The notes under the pieces are model-generated. The model had not been told where the DNA came from, made no database searches, and was given only the letters and a program-made list of their open reading frames with translations. DNA of 64,000 nt from Mycolicibacterium peregrinum (GTDB lineage: Bacteria; Actinomycetota; Actinomycetes; Mycobacteriales; Mycobacteriaceae). Each line of letters begins with the position of its first letter. Within the stretch, counting starts at the first letter, position 1. The DNA is taken from the NCBI RefSeq assembly GCF_002102345.1, contig NZ_LQPP01000016.1, forward strand, positions 186,001 through 250,000, given 5' to 3'. Positions 55,904 to 63,454 of this stretch are shown here, piece by piece. The position numbers and the translations under genes are program-made.

Positions 55904-56356
55904 GTGGGAGGACTGTTCGGGTGGGCGATCGCTACGGTGTTGCTGCTATGGCCGGTGTTGCTCGCGATCGGTGCGGTGGCGTGGCGCAACGAAGTGCTCG
56001 CCAAGCAGATTCGGGTGAACCAGGCTCAGCTCGGGATCCTCATCGGACAGGCGATGGAGGAAGCGGCCCGCGGTCGCGAGCTGGGCACGGAGAAGTCGTT
56101 CGTCGCGTGGCGCGTCGTCTGGGCCGAAGACGGTGTCATGCGAGTGGAGAACACGGGCCGTGACAAGGCTCGCTCGGTTACGGCGAAGGCGTCGAACTCC
56201 TCGGGGTCGGCCGAGAAAACCGTGAGTTCGGTGGATCCGGGTGACTCCGTCAGCCTGGGTGTGGTGCTGGCCGCCGCGGGCGAGACCGAGGTCGAGCTCA
56301 CCTGGCGCACAGAACTGGGCCGCTGGACAACCGAGCGGTACGCGGTCACGCGCTGA
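55904..56356 (+). CDS. Small membrane-anchored protein of unknown function
   Basis: A 150-residue protein. An N-terminal helix (GWAIATVLLLWPVLLAIGAVAW) is followed by a coiled-coil-like part (RNEVLAKQIRVNQAQLGILIGQAMEEAARGRELG) and a beta-rich domain (FVAWRVVWAEDGVMRVENTGRDKARSVTAKASN...) like an adhesion or immunoglobulin fold. I do not recognise a family. TAGTCT at 55890-55895, which includes the stop codon of the preceding gene, lies eight bases before the GTG and could be its leaderless promoter. Confidence 0.7.
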   Translation: MGGLFGWAIATVLLLWPVLLAIGAVAWRNEVLAKQIRVNQAQLGILIGQAMEEAARGRELGTEKSFVAWRVVWAEDGVMRVENTGRDKARSVTAKASNSSGSAEKTVSSVDPGDSVSLGVVLAAAGETEVELTWRTELGRWTTERYAVTR

Positions 56357-56368
56357 TCGCACCTTCTG

Positions 56369-56441
56369 AGCGGATGACGGGATTCGAACCCGCGACCCTC
56401 ACCTTGGCAAGGTGATGCGCTACCAACTGCGCTACATCCGC
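56369..56441 (-). tRNA. tRNA-Gly(GCC), second copy
   Basis: A full cloverleaf on the minus strand: acceptor GCGGATG/CATCCGC, anticodon stem TCACC/GGTGA with loop TTGCCAA (anticodon GCC), TTCGAATC in the T loop and discriminator T. No CCA is encoded. It is identical to the copy at 60062-60134, and the likeness runs on through both flanks, about 56356-56514, so this is a segment duplication. Confidence 0.95.
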
Positions 56442-56624
56442 GCGCCACGAGCGAGATCGTCGCTCGTCGCGAAGCCGAACAGTAGCCCACGGACGCACGC
56501 CGACACAAATCCCTCGGTTTTGACTTGCATTGCGGGGCAACGTAAACAGTCCGGACCCCGCGAAATGACTCCGTGATCCGGATGCCGGCGACAGGCGTCG
56601 GAGTGCAGTTCGTAGGATTCCTGG

Positions 56625-58316
56625 ATGGCGCTCAACGTCGATGAGACGTTCTCCGTGTTCCGGATCGTTCGACCGCTGGGGCCGGGCGGGGCGGGGGAGG
56701 TCTACGTCGCTCAGCATCCCAGGCGTCGTGGCAGTGAGGTGCTGAGGGTGCTGCCCGAGGACTGGTCCGACGAGCCCGGGTACCGGGAGCGGTTTCACCG
56801 TGAGGCGGATGTGGCCGCCGAGTTGTGGCACCCCAGCATCGCCAGGGTCCGTGGCCGCGGGGAACACAACGGTCAGTTGTGGATATCGAGGGACTTCGTC
56901 GACGGCACCGATCTCGCCGGCCTTCTCGATCAGCGGTACCCAGACGGCCTGCCGCGCGAACAGGTTTTCCGCATCATCATCGCGGTCGCCGGTGCGCTCG
57001 ACTACGCACACAAGCACGGTTCCCTGCATCGCGACGTCGGGCCTGCCAACATCGTCGTCACCGACGCCGACGGTGATGCGGAGCCGCACGCCGTTCTGGT
57101 CGACCTCGGTGTCGCACGCAACGGCGAGGCCGAGGACAACCCCGGCTATGCCGCGCCCGAACAACTGATGGGGGAGAACGTCGATGGCCGCGCGGATCAG
57201 TACGCGCTGGCCTGCACCGCCTACCACCTGTTGACCGGAACGCAGCTGTTCGAGCATCCGAATCCTGCTGTCGTCGTCAGCCGCCACGTCAACTCCAAAC
57301 CGACGGCGTTGGCCGACGTGCGGCCCGAGCTGGCCGACCTCGATCCGGTGCTGGCCAAGGCTCTGGCCAAGAACCCTGCTGACCGATTCGTCAGCTGCGG
57401 CACTTTCGCCCACGCCCTGGCCGATGAAACCCCGTTGCCCGCGGTGACTTTGGCGCCGGCGCCGGCCGCCCCGGCGCCCCCGTCCGGCTTTCGGTTACCC
57501 CAGACGCCAGGCTGGGTGCCCATAGCTGCGACTGCCGCCGTCTGCGTCGTCGCCGGCGTCGGCATGTGGCAGCTGTGGCCGTCCGCTGACGCCGCAACCA
57601 GTGAGCAGCCGGGCCCACCACCGAGCACGCCCGTAGCGAGCGCCACGAACGCAGCGACCGTCCCAGCGCCCAGCAGCCCGGTCTTCGACGGCCTCTACCG
57701 CCTCGACTACGACAACCCCCACGCCACTCTCAACGGCAACCCCTGGCCCGCGGCGGGCAACCAGATCGCAAGCTACTGGTGGGCATTCCGTTCGGCCTGT
57801 ACACCCTCGGGATGTGTCACGACCTCGACCCGCATGGACAGCATCAACCATGCCGTTCCCTACCTCGACGGCGGCGGTATGACGGCGGTGTTCCGCTTCA
57901 TCAACAATTCTTGGCAGGGTGATCCGGGGCGGGGTTCACTGCCCTGCGAGGCGCCGAACGTCGGGCTGGCACAGGCAACGGATACGGCCTTGGCTTTGAC
58001 ACCGCAGCCTGACGGCGGGCTGGCCGGCGCTCAAACCACCACCATCCAGTCCAACGAGTGTCGGCTGCAAGGTGCTTTGATCACCGTGCCGGTTCTCGCC
58101 ACCCGGCTCGACGAAGTTCCGCCGGGCAGCCCGATTGCCGACCCTGCCGCGGTTGCGGATCCGTTGCCGCCCGCACCTCAGTTGCCCCCGCCGCTGCCGC
58201 CGGGCCCTGAGGTGCCTCCTCCGCTGCCGCCCGCCCCTCCGGTGGCGCCGCCGCCGGGGATCGGCGCGATCTTGCCGAACCCCGTGCCGCCCCCTCCGCC
58301 CCTGCCGCCCGCGTAG
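56625..58316 (+). CDS. Membrane Ser/Thr protein kinase with altered catalytic residues
   Basis: A 563-residue PASTA-less STPK. Kinase domain, residues 10-270: Gly loop LGPGGAGEVY (18-27); the beta-3 Lys is replaced by Arg41 (EVLRVL); the catalytic loop is HRDVGPAN (135-142), with Gly139 where Lys is usual; DFG is DLG (160-162). A transmembrane helix at about 300-322 is followed by an outer domain (DGLYRLDYDNPHATLNGNP, two cysteine pairs) and a long Pro-rich end. The outer domain resembles that of PknF/PknJ-type kinases. Loss of the ATP-anchoring Lys suggests a weak or pseudo-kinase. It lies between the two tRNA-Gly copies. Confidence 0.88.
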   Translation: MALNVDETFSVFRIVRPLGPGGAGEVYVAQHPRRRGSEVLRVLPEDWSDEPGYRERFHREADVAAELWHPSIARVRGRGEHNGQLWISRDFVDGTDLAGLLDQRYPDGLPREQVFRIIIAVAGALDYAHKHGSLHRDVGPANIVVTDADGDAEPHAVLVDLGVARNGEAEDNPGYAAPEQLMGENVDGRADQYALACTAYHLLTGTQLFEHPNPAVVVSRHVNSKPTALADVRPELADLDPVLAKALAKNPADRFVSCGTFAHALADETPLPAVTLAPAPAAPAPPSGFRLPQTPGWVPIAATAAVCVVAGVGMWQLWPSADAATSEQPGPPPSTPVASATNAATVPAPSSPVFDGLYRLDYDNPHATLNGNPWPAAGNQIASYWWAFRSACTPSGCVTTSTRMDSINHAVPYLDGGGMTAVFRFINNSWQGDPGRGSLPCEAPNVGLAQATDTALALTPQPDGGLAGAQTTTIQSNECRLQGALITVPVLATRLDEVPPGSPIADPAAVADPLPPAPQLPPPLPPGPEVPPPLPPAPPVAPPPGIGAILPNPVPPPPPLPPA

Positions 58317-58441
58317 GAGGTGCCGACTCCGGGGCGGCAACAGGAGTTCGGCAGCTTTGCCGAAAAGCGCCGCCCGGCCGGTACTTACGTGCCGGCCGCG
58401 AGCGGCGGACGTCAGTTTCCCGGTTTCCGAGGATTCACTGC

Positions 58442-58816
58442 GTGGCACCGACCAAGATGCCAACCATGCCATTGAGAAATGATTGGACTTTCGGCGACTT
58501 GATCACCGCCTCGGATCAGAACGCTGTTGCAGACGCCGTCAATCAGAACACCACCGACATCGCCGCGGCCGTCACCGCGTTGTCGGGGAAGGCTGACAAA
58601 GCCACGACGATCACTGCGGGCACGGGCCTGACGGGTGGCGGTGATCTGTCGACGAACCGCACACTGTCGGTGTCGTATGGTGCGACGGCGGGAACGGCAT
58701 GCCAGGGCAACGACTCCCGCATCACCGGGGCTGTGCAATCCGGCGCAGCGGGCAGCGTCATCATCGGAACGCTTCCCACGTCCGGGGTCACCGGCGTCCT
58801 CTACGTGGTGCCCTGA
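58442..58816 (+). CDS. Phage tail fibre-like protein
   Basis: A 124-residue protein with LRNDWTFGDLITASDQNAVADAVNQNTTDIAAAV at the start and the tail-fibre phrase TAGTGLTGGGDLSTNRTLSVSYG, common in phage tail fibres and minor tail proteins. GTG at 58442 is the longest start (GAGG upstream); ATG at 58457 or 58466 are alternatives. The stop overlaps the next ATG by one base. No other structural phage genes are near, so this looks like a phage relic or cargo. Confidence 0.7.
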   Translation: MAPTKMPTMPLRNDWTFGDLITASDQNAVADAVNQNTTDIAAAVTALSGKADKATTITAGTGLTGGGDLSTNRTLSVSYGATAGTACQGNDSRITGAVQSGAAGSVIIGTLPTSGVTGVLYVVP

Positions 58817-58980
58817 TGCCCGACCTCAAGGTGTGGAACGGCTCCGCGTTCGTCAACGGCGCCCCGAAGATCTGGAATGGGTCGGCGTTCGTCACCCCGT
58901 CATCGATCTGCATCTGGGACGGGTACGCATTTCAGCAGGTGTGGCGAGGTGCCGTCGAGTATGGATCGACATCGTTCTGA
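58816..58980 (+). CDS. Small phage-like protein with WNGSAF repeats
   Basis: A 54-residue protein with VWNGSAFVNG and IWNGSAFV side by side and a third, weaker copy (IWDGYAFQQVW). Such motifs occur in small tail-associated proteins of mycobacteriophages. It overlaps the tail fibre-like gene by one base, so the pair is one unit. The function is unknown. Confidence 0.6.
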   Translation: MPDLKVWNGSAFVNGAPKIWNGSAFVTPSSICIWDGYAFQQVWRGAVEYGSTSF

Positions 58981-59337
58981 TCAGCTTCGGCGGCGACGCT
59001 CTCGAACACCTTGCGAAGCCTTTTCTCCTTGTCCCTCATGAGGCTTGAGCACCCATGCGGGGATCCAGTGGGTCACGGTCTTTTCGTTGGCGCCGTAGCG
59101 GATGGGGTAGGTGACGAGGCCCCACCATTGGCCTTGTTCGCACAGCGCCCAGCAGGTGAGCTTGCCTTCGACAACCTTGCTCATCTGGATGCCCAACGGG
59201 TGGTAGCGGCCTGTGAGGTGTGGTTCGCGGGGGAACAGAGCGGCCAGATCTACCAGGACCGGCGCGGGTGGCCGCACGACGCGGAAGGCGTCACGGACGG
59301 GTTGTCCGCCGTAGCCGATGGCCTGCATGTCGCCCAC
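58981..59337 (-). CDS. Phage-like hypothetical protein
   Basis: A 118-residue soluble protein starting with GTG at 59337 (ATG at 59328 is possible). It is rich in Trp and Cys in the middle (GKLTCWALCEQGQWWGLVTYPIRYG) and basic at the end (VRERRRRS). I recall similar small proteins in mycobacteriophage genomes but cannot name a function. It is convergent with the tail-like pair; the two stop codons touch. Confidence 0.6.
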   Translation of the reverse strand: MGDMQAIGYGGQPVRDAFRVVRPPAPVLVDLAALFPREPHLTGRYHPLGIQMSKVVEGKLTCWALCEQGQWWGLVTYPIRYGANEKTVTHWIPAWVLKPHEGQGEKASQGVRERRRRS

Positions 59338-59419
59338 GTATCGATCATATGTTCGAACAACCGGATGATCTAACAGGATGCCTCACTGGGTCGCTCCGTC
59401 CGGCAGCGGTATCTGTCGC

Positions 59420-59743
59420 CTACGCGAGCGTGTCGGGACAGAGCTCGAGTTGCGCCGCGTCGACCAGGTCGTTCATCTCCTCCGGGGTCACCTGACGCTC
59501 CGGAGCCTGCTGATCGTTGTACGCCTTGAACAGTCCCACGACTGTCTCGCGGGGTGTCCCATCGTGCATCAAGTCGCAGAAGAAATGCCCGGTTTTCAGT
59601 GCGTTTTTCTCCGTGTCCGGCGCGAATCCGTAGTCGACTCTGAGGCGCTCCAGATAGCTGGCTTCGCTGGCATGTGCGGTCCCGACTGGCGTGGCGACGG
59701 TGAGCAGGGTTGCGGCGATCGCTGCGCATCTGACGGGGATCAC
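59420..59743 (-). CDS. Secreted DUF732 protein
   Basis: A 107-residue exported protein. The signal peptide IAATLLTVATPVGTAHA ends about residue 25. The mature part is the DUF732 fold: YLERLRVDYGF, two cysteines (FFCDLMHDG and LELCPD) for one disulphide, and VTPEEMNDLVDAA. DUF732 proteins are widespread in mycobacteria with unknown function. GTG at 59743. It lies just downstream of the tRNA cluster terminator. Confidence 0.85.
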   Translation of the reverse strand: MIPVRCAAIAATLLTVATPVGTAHASEASYLERLRVDYGFAPDTEKNALKTGHFFCDLMHDGTPRETVVGLFKAYNDQQAPERQVTPEEMNDLVDAAQLELCPDTLA

Positions 59744-59829
59744 CTGTGGATTATTGCTGAAGCCATCCCGTGTGTTCGCGAATCACCGAGGGCTGCAAGG
59801 AAAGTCGAACTTGTGCGCAGAGACAAGAA

Positions 59830-59851
59830 AGGCCCGGTCGAAACCGGGCCT
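59830..59851 (-). terminator. Terminator of the tRNA-Gly/Cys/Val cluster
   Basis: AGGCCCGGT (59830-59838) pairs perfectly with ACCGGGCCT (59843-59851) around a four-base loop. On the minus strand it is followed by TTTCTTGTCT, and it lies 15 bases past the encoded CCA of tRNA-Val. Confidence 0.85.
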
Positions 59852-59868
59852 CATCTGCAGAACTGTGG

Positions 59869-59940
59869 TGCGCGATACTGGGATTGAACCAGTGACCTCT
59901 TCCGTGTCAGGGAAGCGCTCTCCCGCTGAGCTAATCGCGC
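59869..59940 (-). tRNA. tRNA-Val(GAC)
   Basis: Minus-strand cloverleaf: acceptor GCGCGAT/ATCGCGC, anticodon stem CTTCC/GGAAG with loop CTGACAC (anticodon GAC), T loop TTCAATC, discriminator A. CCA is encoded at 59866-59868. It is the last gene of the Gly-Cys-Val cluster. Confidence 0.95.
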
Positions 59941-59959
59941 GGGTCGAAAACCTTCTTGG

Positions 59960-60030
59960 AGGTGGAGACGGGAATCGAACCCGTGTGCACGGCTTTGCAG
60001 GCCGTTGCCTCACCACTCGGCCACTCCACC
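59960..60030 (-). tRNA. tRNA-Cys(GCA)
   Basis: Minus-strand cloverleaf: acceptor GGTGGAG/CTCCACC, anticodon stem ACGGC/GCCGT with loop CTGCAAA (anticodon GCA), T loop TTCGATT, discriminator T. CCA is encoded at 59957-59959. It is the middle gene of the cluster, 31 bases after tRNA-Gly. Confidence 0.95.
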
Positions 60031-60061
60031 ACTGGGGTTGATGCCACAAATCGCACCTTCG

Positions 60062-60134
60062 AGCGGATGACGGGATTCGAACCCGCGACCCTCACCTTGG
60101 CAAGGTGATGCGCTACCAACTGCGCTACATCCGC
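60062..60134 (-). tRNA. tRNA-Gly(GCC), first gene of the cluster
   Basis: Identical in sequence to the copy at 56369-56441 and followed by tRNA-Cys and tRNA-Val, the order I know as glyV-cysU-valV in mycobacteria. Its upstream flank (60135-60205, with CGCGCCACGAGCGAGATCGT) is shared with the other copy with a few changes, so both probably have the same promoter. Confidence 0.95.
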
Positions 60135-60243
60135 GCGCCACGAGCGAGATCGTCGCCCGTCGCGATGCAGAACATTAGTCCACCGACGTGCGCAGACACA
60201 AATCCCCATTACGGGAGGGCAAAGCGCGGCCAAAAACGGTGTT

Positions 60244-60747
60244 TCAGAACAGGTGATAGGCCTGCCGCGAGAGGGTGAACCCGTGGCGGCTCTTCACGTC
60301 GAGACATGTGATGCCTGTCGCAGTGCCCTCGCAGCGCAGTACCCCTGCGGTGATCGAGTCTCGGTCGGCCAGTTGGAGGTCCGCGCGCGGCGCGGTGTCG
60401 CCGGCACATGCGAATTGCGCGGGGCGCCCGGGGCTCAGCGTCATCCCGTGGCCGTAGTCGAACGCGCAACTGGCCGGTCGCAGAGGCGGAGCCCAGTTAC
60501 GTTCGATGATGTCGCAGCGCGCCGTCGCGGTATCGAGGTAGCACCGCACGTTGCCGGAAGGTGAGTCGAAGCTCGTCGGGCCTGTGACCTGCCGGTTCAC
60601 CAGGTCGGCGACGCTCTGGATGTTGGGCGTTACGGCCGGTGCCTGATCTGTCATGGCAACCGGGGCGCTGTGGCAGCCCGAAAATAGTGCGCTAGCAGCA
60701 AAAACTGCGCCGCTGACGGCCGGCCAGCGGACCCGCAGGTGAACCAT
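60244..60747 (-). CDS. Secreted lipoprotein, DUF6636-like
   Basis: A 167-residue probable lipoprotein: signal WPAVSGAVFAASALFSGC gives a lipobox with Cys near residue 25. The mature domain has six cysteines in the pattern NVRCYLDTATARCDII, PASCAFDYG, QFACAGDT, VLRCEGTATGITCLD, and ends RHGFTLSRQAYHLF. I recall this as the actinobacterial DUF6636 layout. ATG at 60747 is chosen because it places the signal correctly. Function unknown. Confidence 0.75.
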   Translation of the reverse strand: MVHLRVRWPAVSGAVFAASALFSGCHSAPVAMTDQAPAVTPNIQSVADLVNRQVTGPTSFDSPSGNVRCYLDTATARCDIIERNWAPPLRPASCAFDYGHGMTLSPGRPAQFACAGDTAPRADLQLADRDSITAGVLRCEGTATGITCLDVKSRHGFTLSRQAYHLF

Positions 60748-60865
60748 GACGGGTGACCATACGCCCGCATCGTCGTGCATATTTGGCAAATCAAACAAGT
60801 CGATCGGGCGGATACCGATTCGGGTCTGACCGGAAACGCGTGCTAGTGTTCGACGTCGTTCCCAC

Positions 60866-60937
60866 GGTCTCGTAGCTCAGTGGGAGAGCGTCCGCCTCAC
60901 ACGCGGAAGGTCGCTGGTTCGAACCCAGCCGGGACCA
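60866..60937 (+). tRNA. tRNA-Val(CAC)
   Basis: Plus-strand cloverleaf: acceptor GGTCTCG/CGGGACC with one G-U pair, anticodon stem TCCGC/GCGGA with loop CTCACAC (anticodon CAC), T loop TTCGAAC, discriminator A, CCA encoded at 60938-60940. TGC-TAGTGT at 60841-60849 is a likely extended -10. Confidence 0.95.
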
Positions 60938-61045
60938 CCATCACCTCAGGCGGCTTCGGAGAAATCCGGGGCCGTTTTTTCGTGGCCGGACACACACGCG
61001 GCGGTGACGGAGTGTTGTCCGTCCGATTCGGTAGGGTCCTCCGAC

Positions 61046-63451
61046 GTGACTCAGAGCGTGACCGTCGGAACCATCAAATCTGTAACTGCCCGTCTGGCCG
61101 AGGAACTCGCCGTGGGCGAGGGACAGGTCGTCGCCACCGTGGCGCTGCTGGACGAGGGCGCGACGGTCCCGTTCATCGCCCGGTACCGCAAGGAGGTCAC
61201 CGGCAGTCTCGACGACGGACAGCTGCGCACGCTCGAAGAACGCCTGGGTTATCTGCGCGAGCTCGACCAGCGTCGGGAGGCCGTGCTGGCCTCGATCGAG
61301 GAGCAGGGCAAGCTCACCGACGAGCTGAGGGCGGCCCTGATGGCCGCCGACACCAAGGCCCGGGTCGAGGACATCTACCTGCCCTACAAGCCCAAGCGGC
61401 GCACCAAGGCCCAGATCGCCAAGGAGGCCGGCCTGGAGCCGCTGGCGGAGCGGCTGTTGGCCGATCCGACGCTGGTGCCCGACGAGGTGGCCGGCGAGTT
61501 CCTCAACGACGACGTCGCCGACGCGGCTGCCGCACTGGAAGGCGCCCGTCACATCATCATCGAGCGCGCCTCCGAGGATGCCGAGCTGGTCGGCGCGACC
61601 CGCGAGAAGTTCTGGAAAGACGGCTCGCTGCGTACCGGCCCGTGGTCCGAAGAAGCGGCGAAAAGCCCTGCCGCTCAGAAATTCCGGGACTACTTCGAGT
61701 TCTCCGAGCCGCTGGAGAACATGCCGTCGCACCGGGTGCTCGCGGTGCTGCGCGGCGAGAAGGAACAGGCGCTGTCGCTCAACTTCGACGGTGGTGACGA
61801 CGACCTGTACCAGACGATGATCGCCCAGTCCCTCGGCATCGACATGGCTGCCAAGACCCCGGCCACTCCCTGGTTGACCACCACTGTGCGGCTGGCCTGG
61901 CGCGCCAAGCTGATGATCTCGGCCGCTGTGGACGCCCGCATCCGGCTCCGGCAGCGCGCGGAGGATGAGGCGGTGGCCGTGTTCGCCCGCAACCTCAAGG
62001 ACCTGCTGTTGGCCGCGCCGGCCGGCACCCGCGCCACTCTCGGTCTGGATCCGGGTTTCCGCACCGGGGTCAAGGTCGCCGTCGTCGACGCCACCGGCAA
62101 GGTGGTCGACACGTGCGCGATCTTCCCGCACCAGCCTCAGAAGCAGTGGGACCAGGCCAAGGCCACCCTGGCGGCCCTGATCGCCCGGCACAACGTCGAG
62201 TTGATCGCCGTCGGTAACGGCACCGCCTCGCGCGAGACCGACGCGTTGGCCGGTGAGCTGATCGCCGACATCCGGTCGGCCGGGGCGAAGGCGCCGGCGA
62301 AGGCCATGGTCAGCGAGGCCGGTGCCTCGGTGTACTCGGCGTCCGAATACGCGGCGCGGGAGATGCCGAACCTCGACGTGACGCTGCGCGGCGCAGTCTC
62401 GATCGCCCGTCGTCTGCAGGATCCGCTGGCCGAGCTGGTCAAGATCGACCCGAAGTCGATCGGGGTGGGGCAGTACCAGCACGACGTGACGCCGGGCTCG
62501 CTGGCGCGCAGCCTCAATGCCGTTGTCGAAGACGCGGTGAACGCGGTGGGTGTGGATCTCAACACCGCCTCGGTGCCGCTGTTGGCCCGGGTGTCGGGAG
62601 TTACCGAATCCCTGGCCGAGGCTATCGTGGCCCACCGTGAGAGCGCCGGTGCCTTCCGCAGCCGCAAGGCGCTGCTGGACGTTCCGCGCCTGGGCCCCAA
62701 GGCCTTCGAACAGTGTGCGGGCTTCCTGCGGATCCGCGACGGTGAGGATCCGCTGGATGCCTCGGGTGTGCACCCGGAGTCCTACCCGGTGGTGCGGCGC
62801 ATCCTGGACCGGTCCGGCGTGACGTTGGGCGAGTTGATCGGCGACGAGCGCACCCTGCGGGGACTCAAGCCCACCGACTTCGCCGACGAGCGGTTCGGTG
62901 TGCCCACCGTGACCGACATCCTGGCCGAACTGGAGAAGCCCGGGCGTGACCCCCGGCCGGCGTTCTCCACCGCGACCTTTGCCGCCGGCGTCGAGAAGGT
63001 CGCCGACCTCAAGCCCGGCATGGTGCTCGAGGGCGTGGTCACCAACGTGGCCGCCTTCGGCGCCTTCGTCGACGTGGGCGTGCACCAGGACGGACTGGTG
63101 CACGTCTCGGCGATGGCCGACCGGTTCATCTCTGACCCGCATGAGGTGGTGAAGTCGGGTCAGGTGGTCAAGGTCAAGGTCGTCGAGGTCGACGTGGAAC
63201 GGCAGCGGATCGGACTGACCCTGCGGCTCAACGACACTCCGCAGCAGGGAAAGCGACCCGACCGCAACGATCGCGGCGGTCAGGGTGGCCAGAACCGTCG
63301 TGACGGTGGCGGCAACCCAGGTCGTGGCAATCAGGGGCGCGGCGGTGACCGGCGAAACCAGAACCGCGGCAACAACTCCGGTCGCCGGGACTCGAATCAG
63401 CCGATGGGCTCGATGGCCGAGGCGCTGCGCAACGCCGGCTTCGGCAAGTAG
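61046..63451 (+). CDS. tex: Tex family S1 RNA-binding protein
   Basis: An 801-residue Tex protein. In order: Tex_N helical domain (ATVPFIARYRKEVTGSLDDGQLRTLEERL), the YqgF/RuvX-like nuclease fold (LGLDPGFRTGVKVAVVDATGKVVDT), helix-hairpin-helix pairs (LLARVSGVTESLAEAIVAHRE), and an S1 domain (GMVLEGVVTNVAAFGAFVDVGVHQDGLVHVSAM). The C-terminus is an RG/N-rich disordered tail of about 60 residues. It probably helps transcription through difficult regions and RNA handling. TAGGGT (61032-61037) lies eight bases before the GTG, a leaderless arrangement. Confidence 0.95.
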   Translation: MTQSVTVGTIKSVTARLAEELAVGEGQVVATVALLDEGATVPFIARYRKEVTGSLDDGQLRTLEERLGYLRELDQRREAVLASIEEQGKLTDELRAALMAADTKARVEDIYLPYKPKRRTKAQIAKEAGLEPLAERLLADPTLVPDEVAGEFLNDDVADAAAALEGARHIIIERASEDAELVGATREKFWKDGSLRTGPWSEEAAKSPAAQKFRDYFEFSEPLENMPSHRVLAVLRGEKEQALSLNFDGGDDDLYQTMIAQSLGIDMAAKTPATPWLTTTVRLAWRAKLMISAAVDARIRLRQRAEDEAVAVFARNLKDLLLAAPAGTRATLGLDPGFRTGVKVAVVDATGKVVDTCAIFPHQPQKQWDQAKATLAALIARHNVELIAVGNGTASRETDALAGELIADIRSAGAKAPAKAMVSEAGASVYSASEYAAREMPNLDVTLRGAVSIARRLQDPLAELVKIDPKSIGVGQYQHDVTPGSLARSLNAVVEDAVNAVGVDLNTASVPLLARVSGVTESLAEAIVAHRESAGAFRSRKALLDVPRLGPKAFEQCAGFLRIRDGEDPLDASGVHPESYPVVRRILDRSGVTLGELIGDERTLRGLKPTDFADERFGVPTVTDILAELEKPGRDPRPAFSTATFAAGVEKVADLKPGMVLEGVVTNVAAFGAFVDVGVHQDGLVHVSAMADRFISDPHEVVKSGQVVKVKVVEVDVERQRIGLTLRLNDTPQQGKRPDRNDRGGQGGQNRRDGGGNPGRGNQGRGGDRRNQNRGNNSGRRDSNQPMGSMAEALRNAGFGK

Positions 63452-63454
63452 CGG

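Noticed and set aside
58377..58402. GGCCGG...CCGGCC near-palindrome after the kinase gene
   Set aside because: Short arms in GC-rich DNA with no T-tract; likely chance.
60941..63142. A 733-codon frame antisense to tex
   Set aside because: No fold or start signal; arises from the codon bias of tex.
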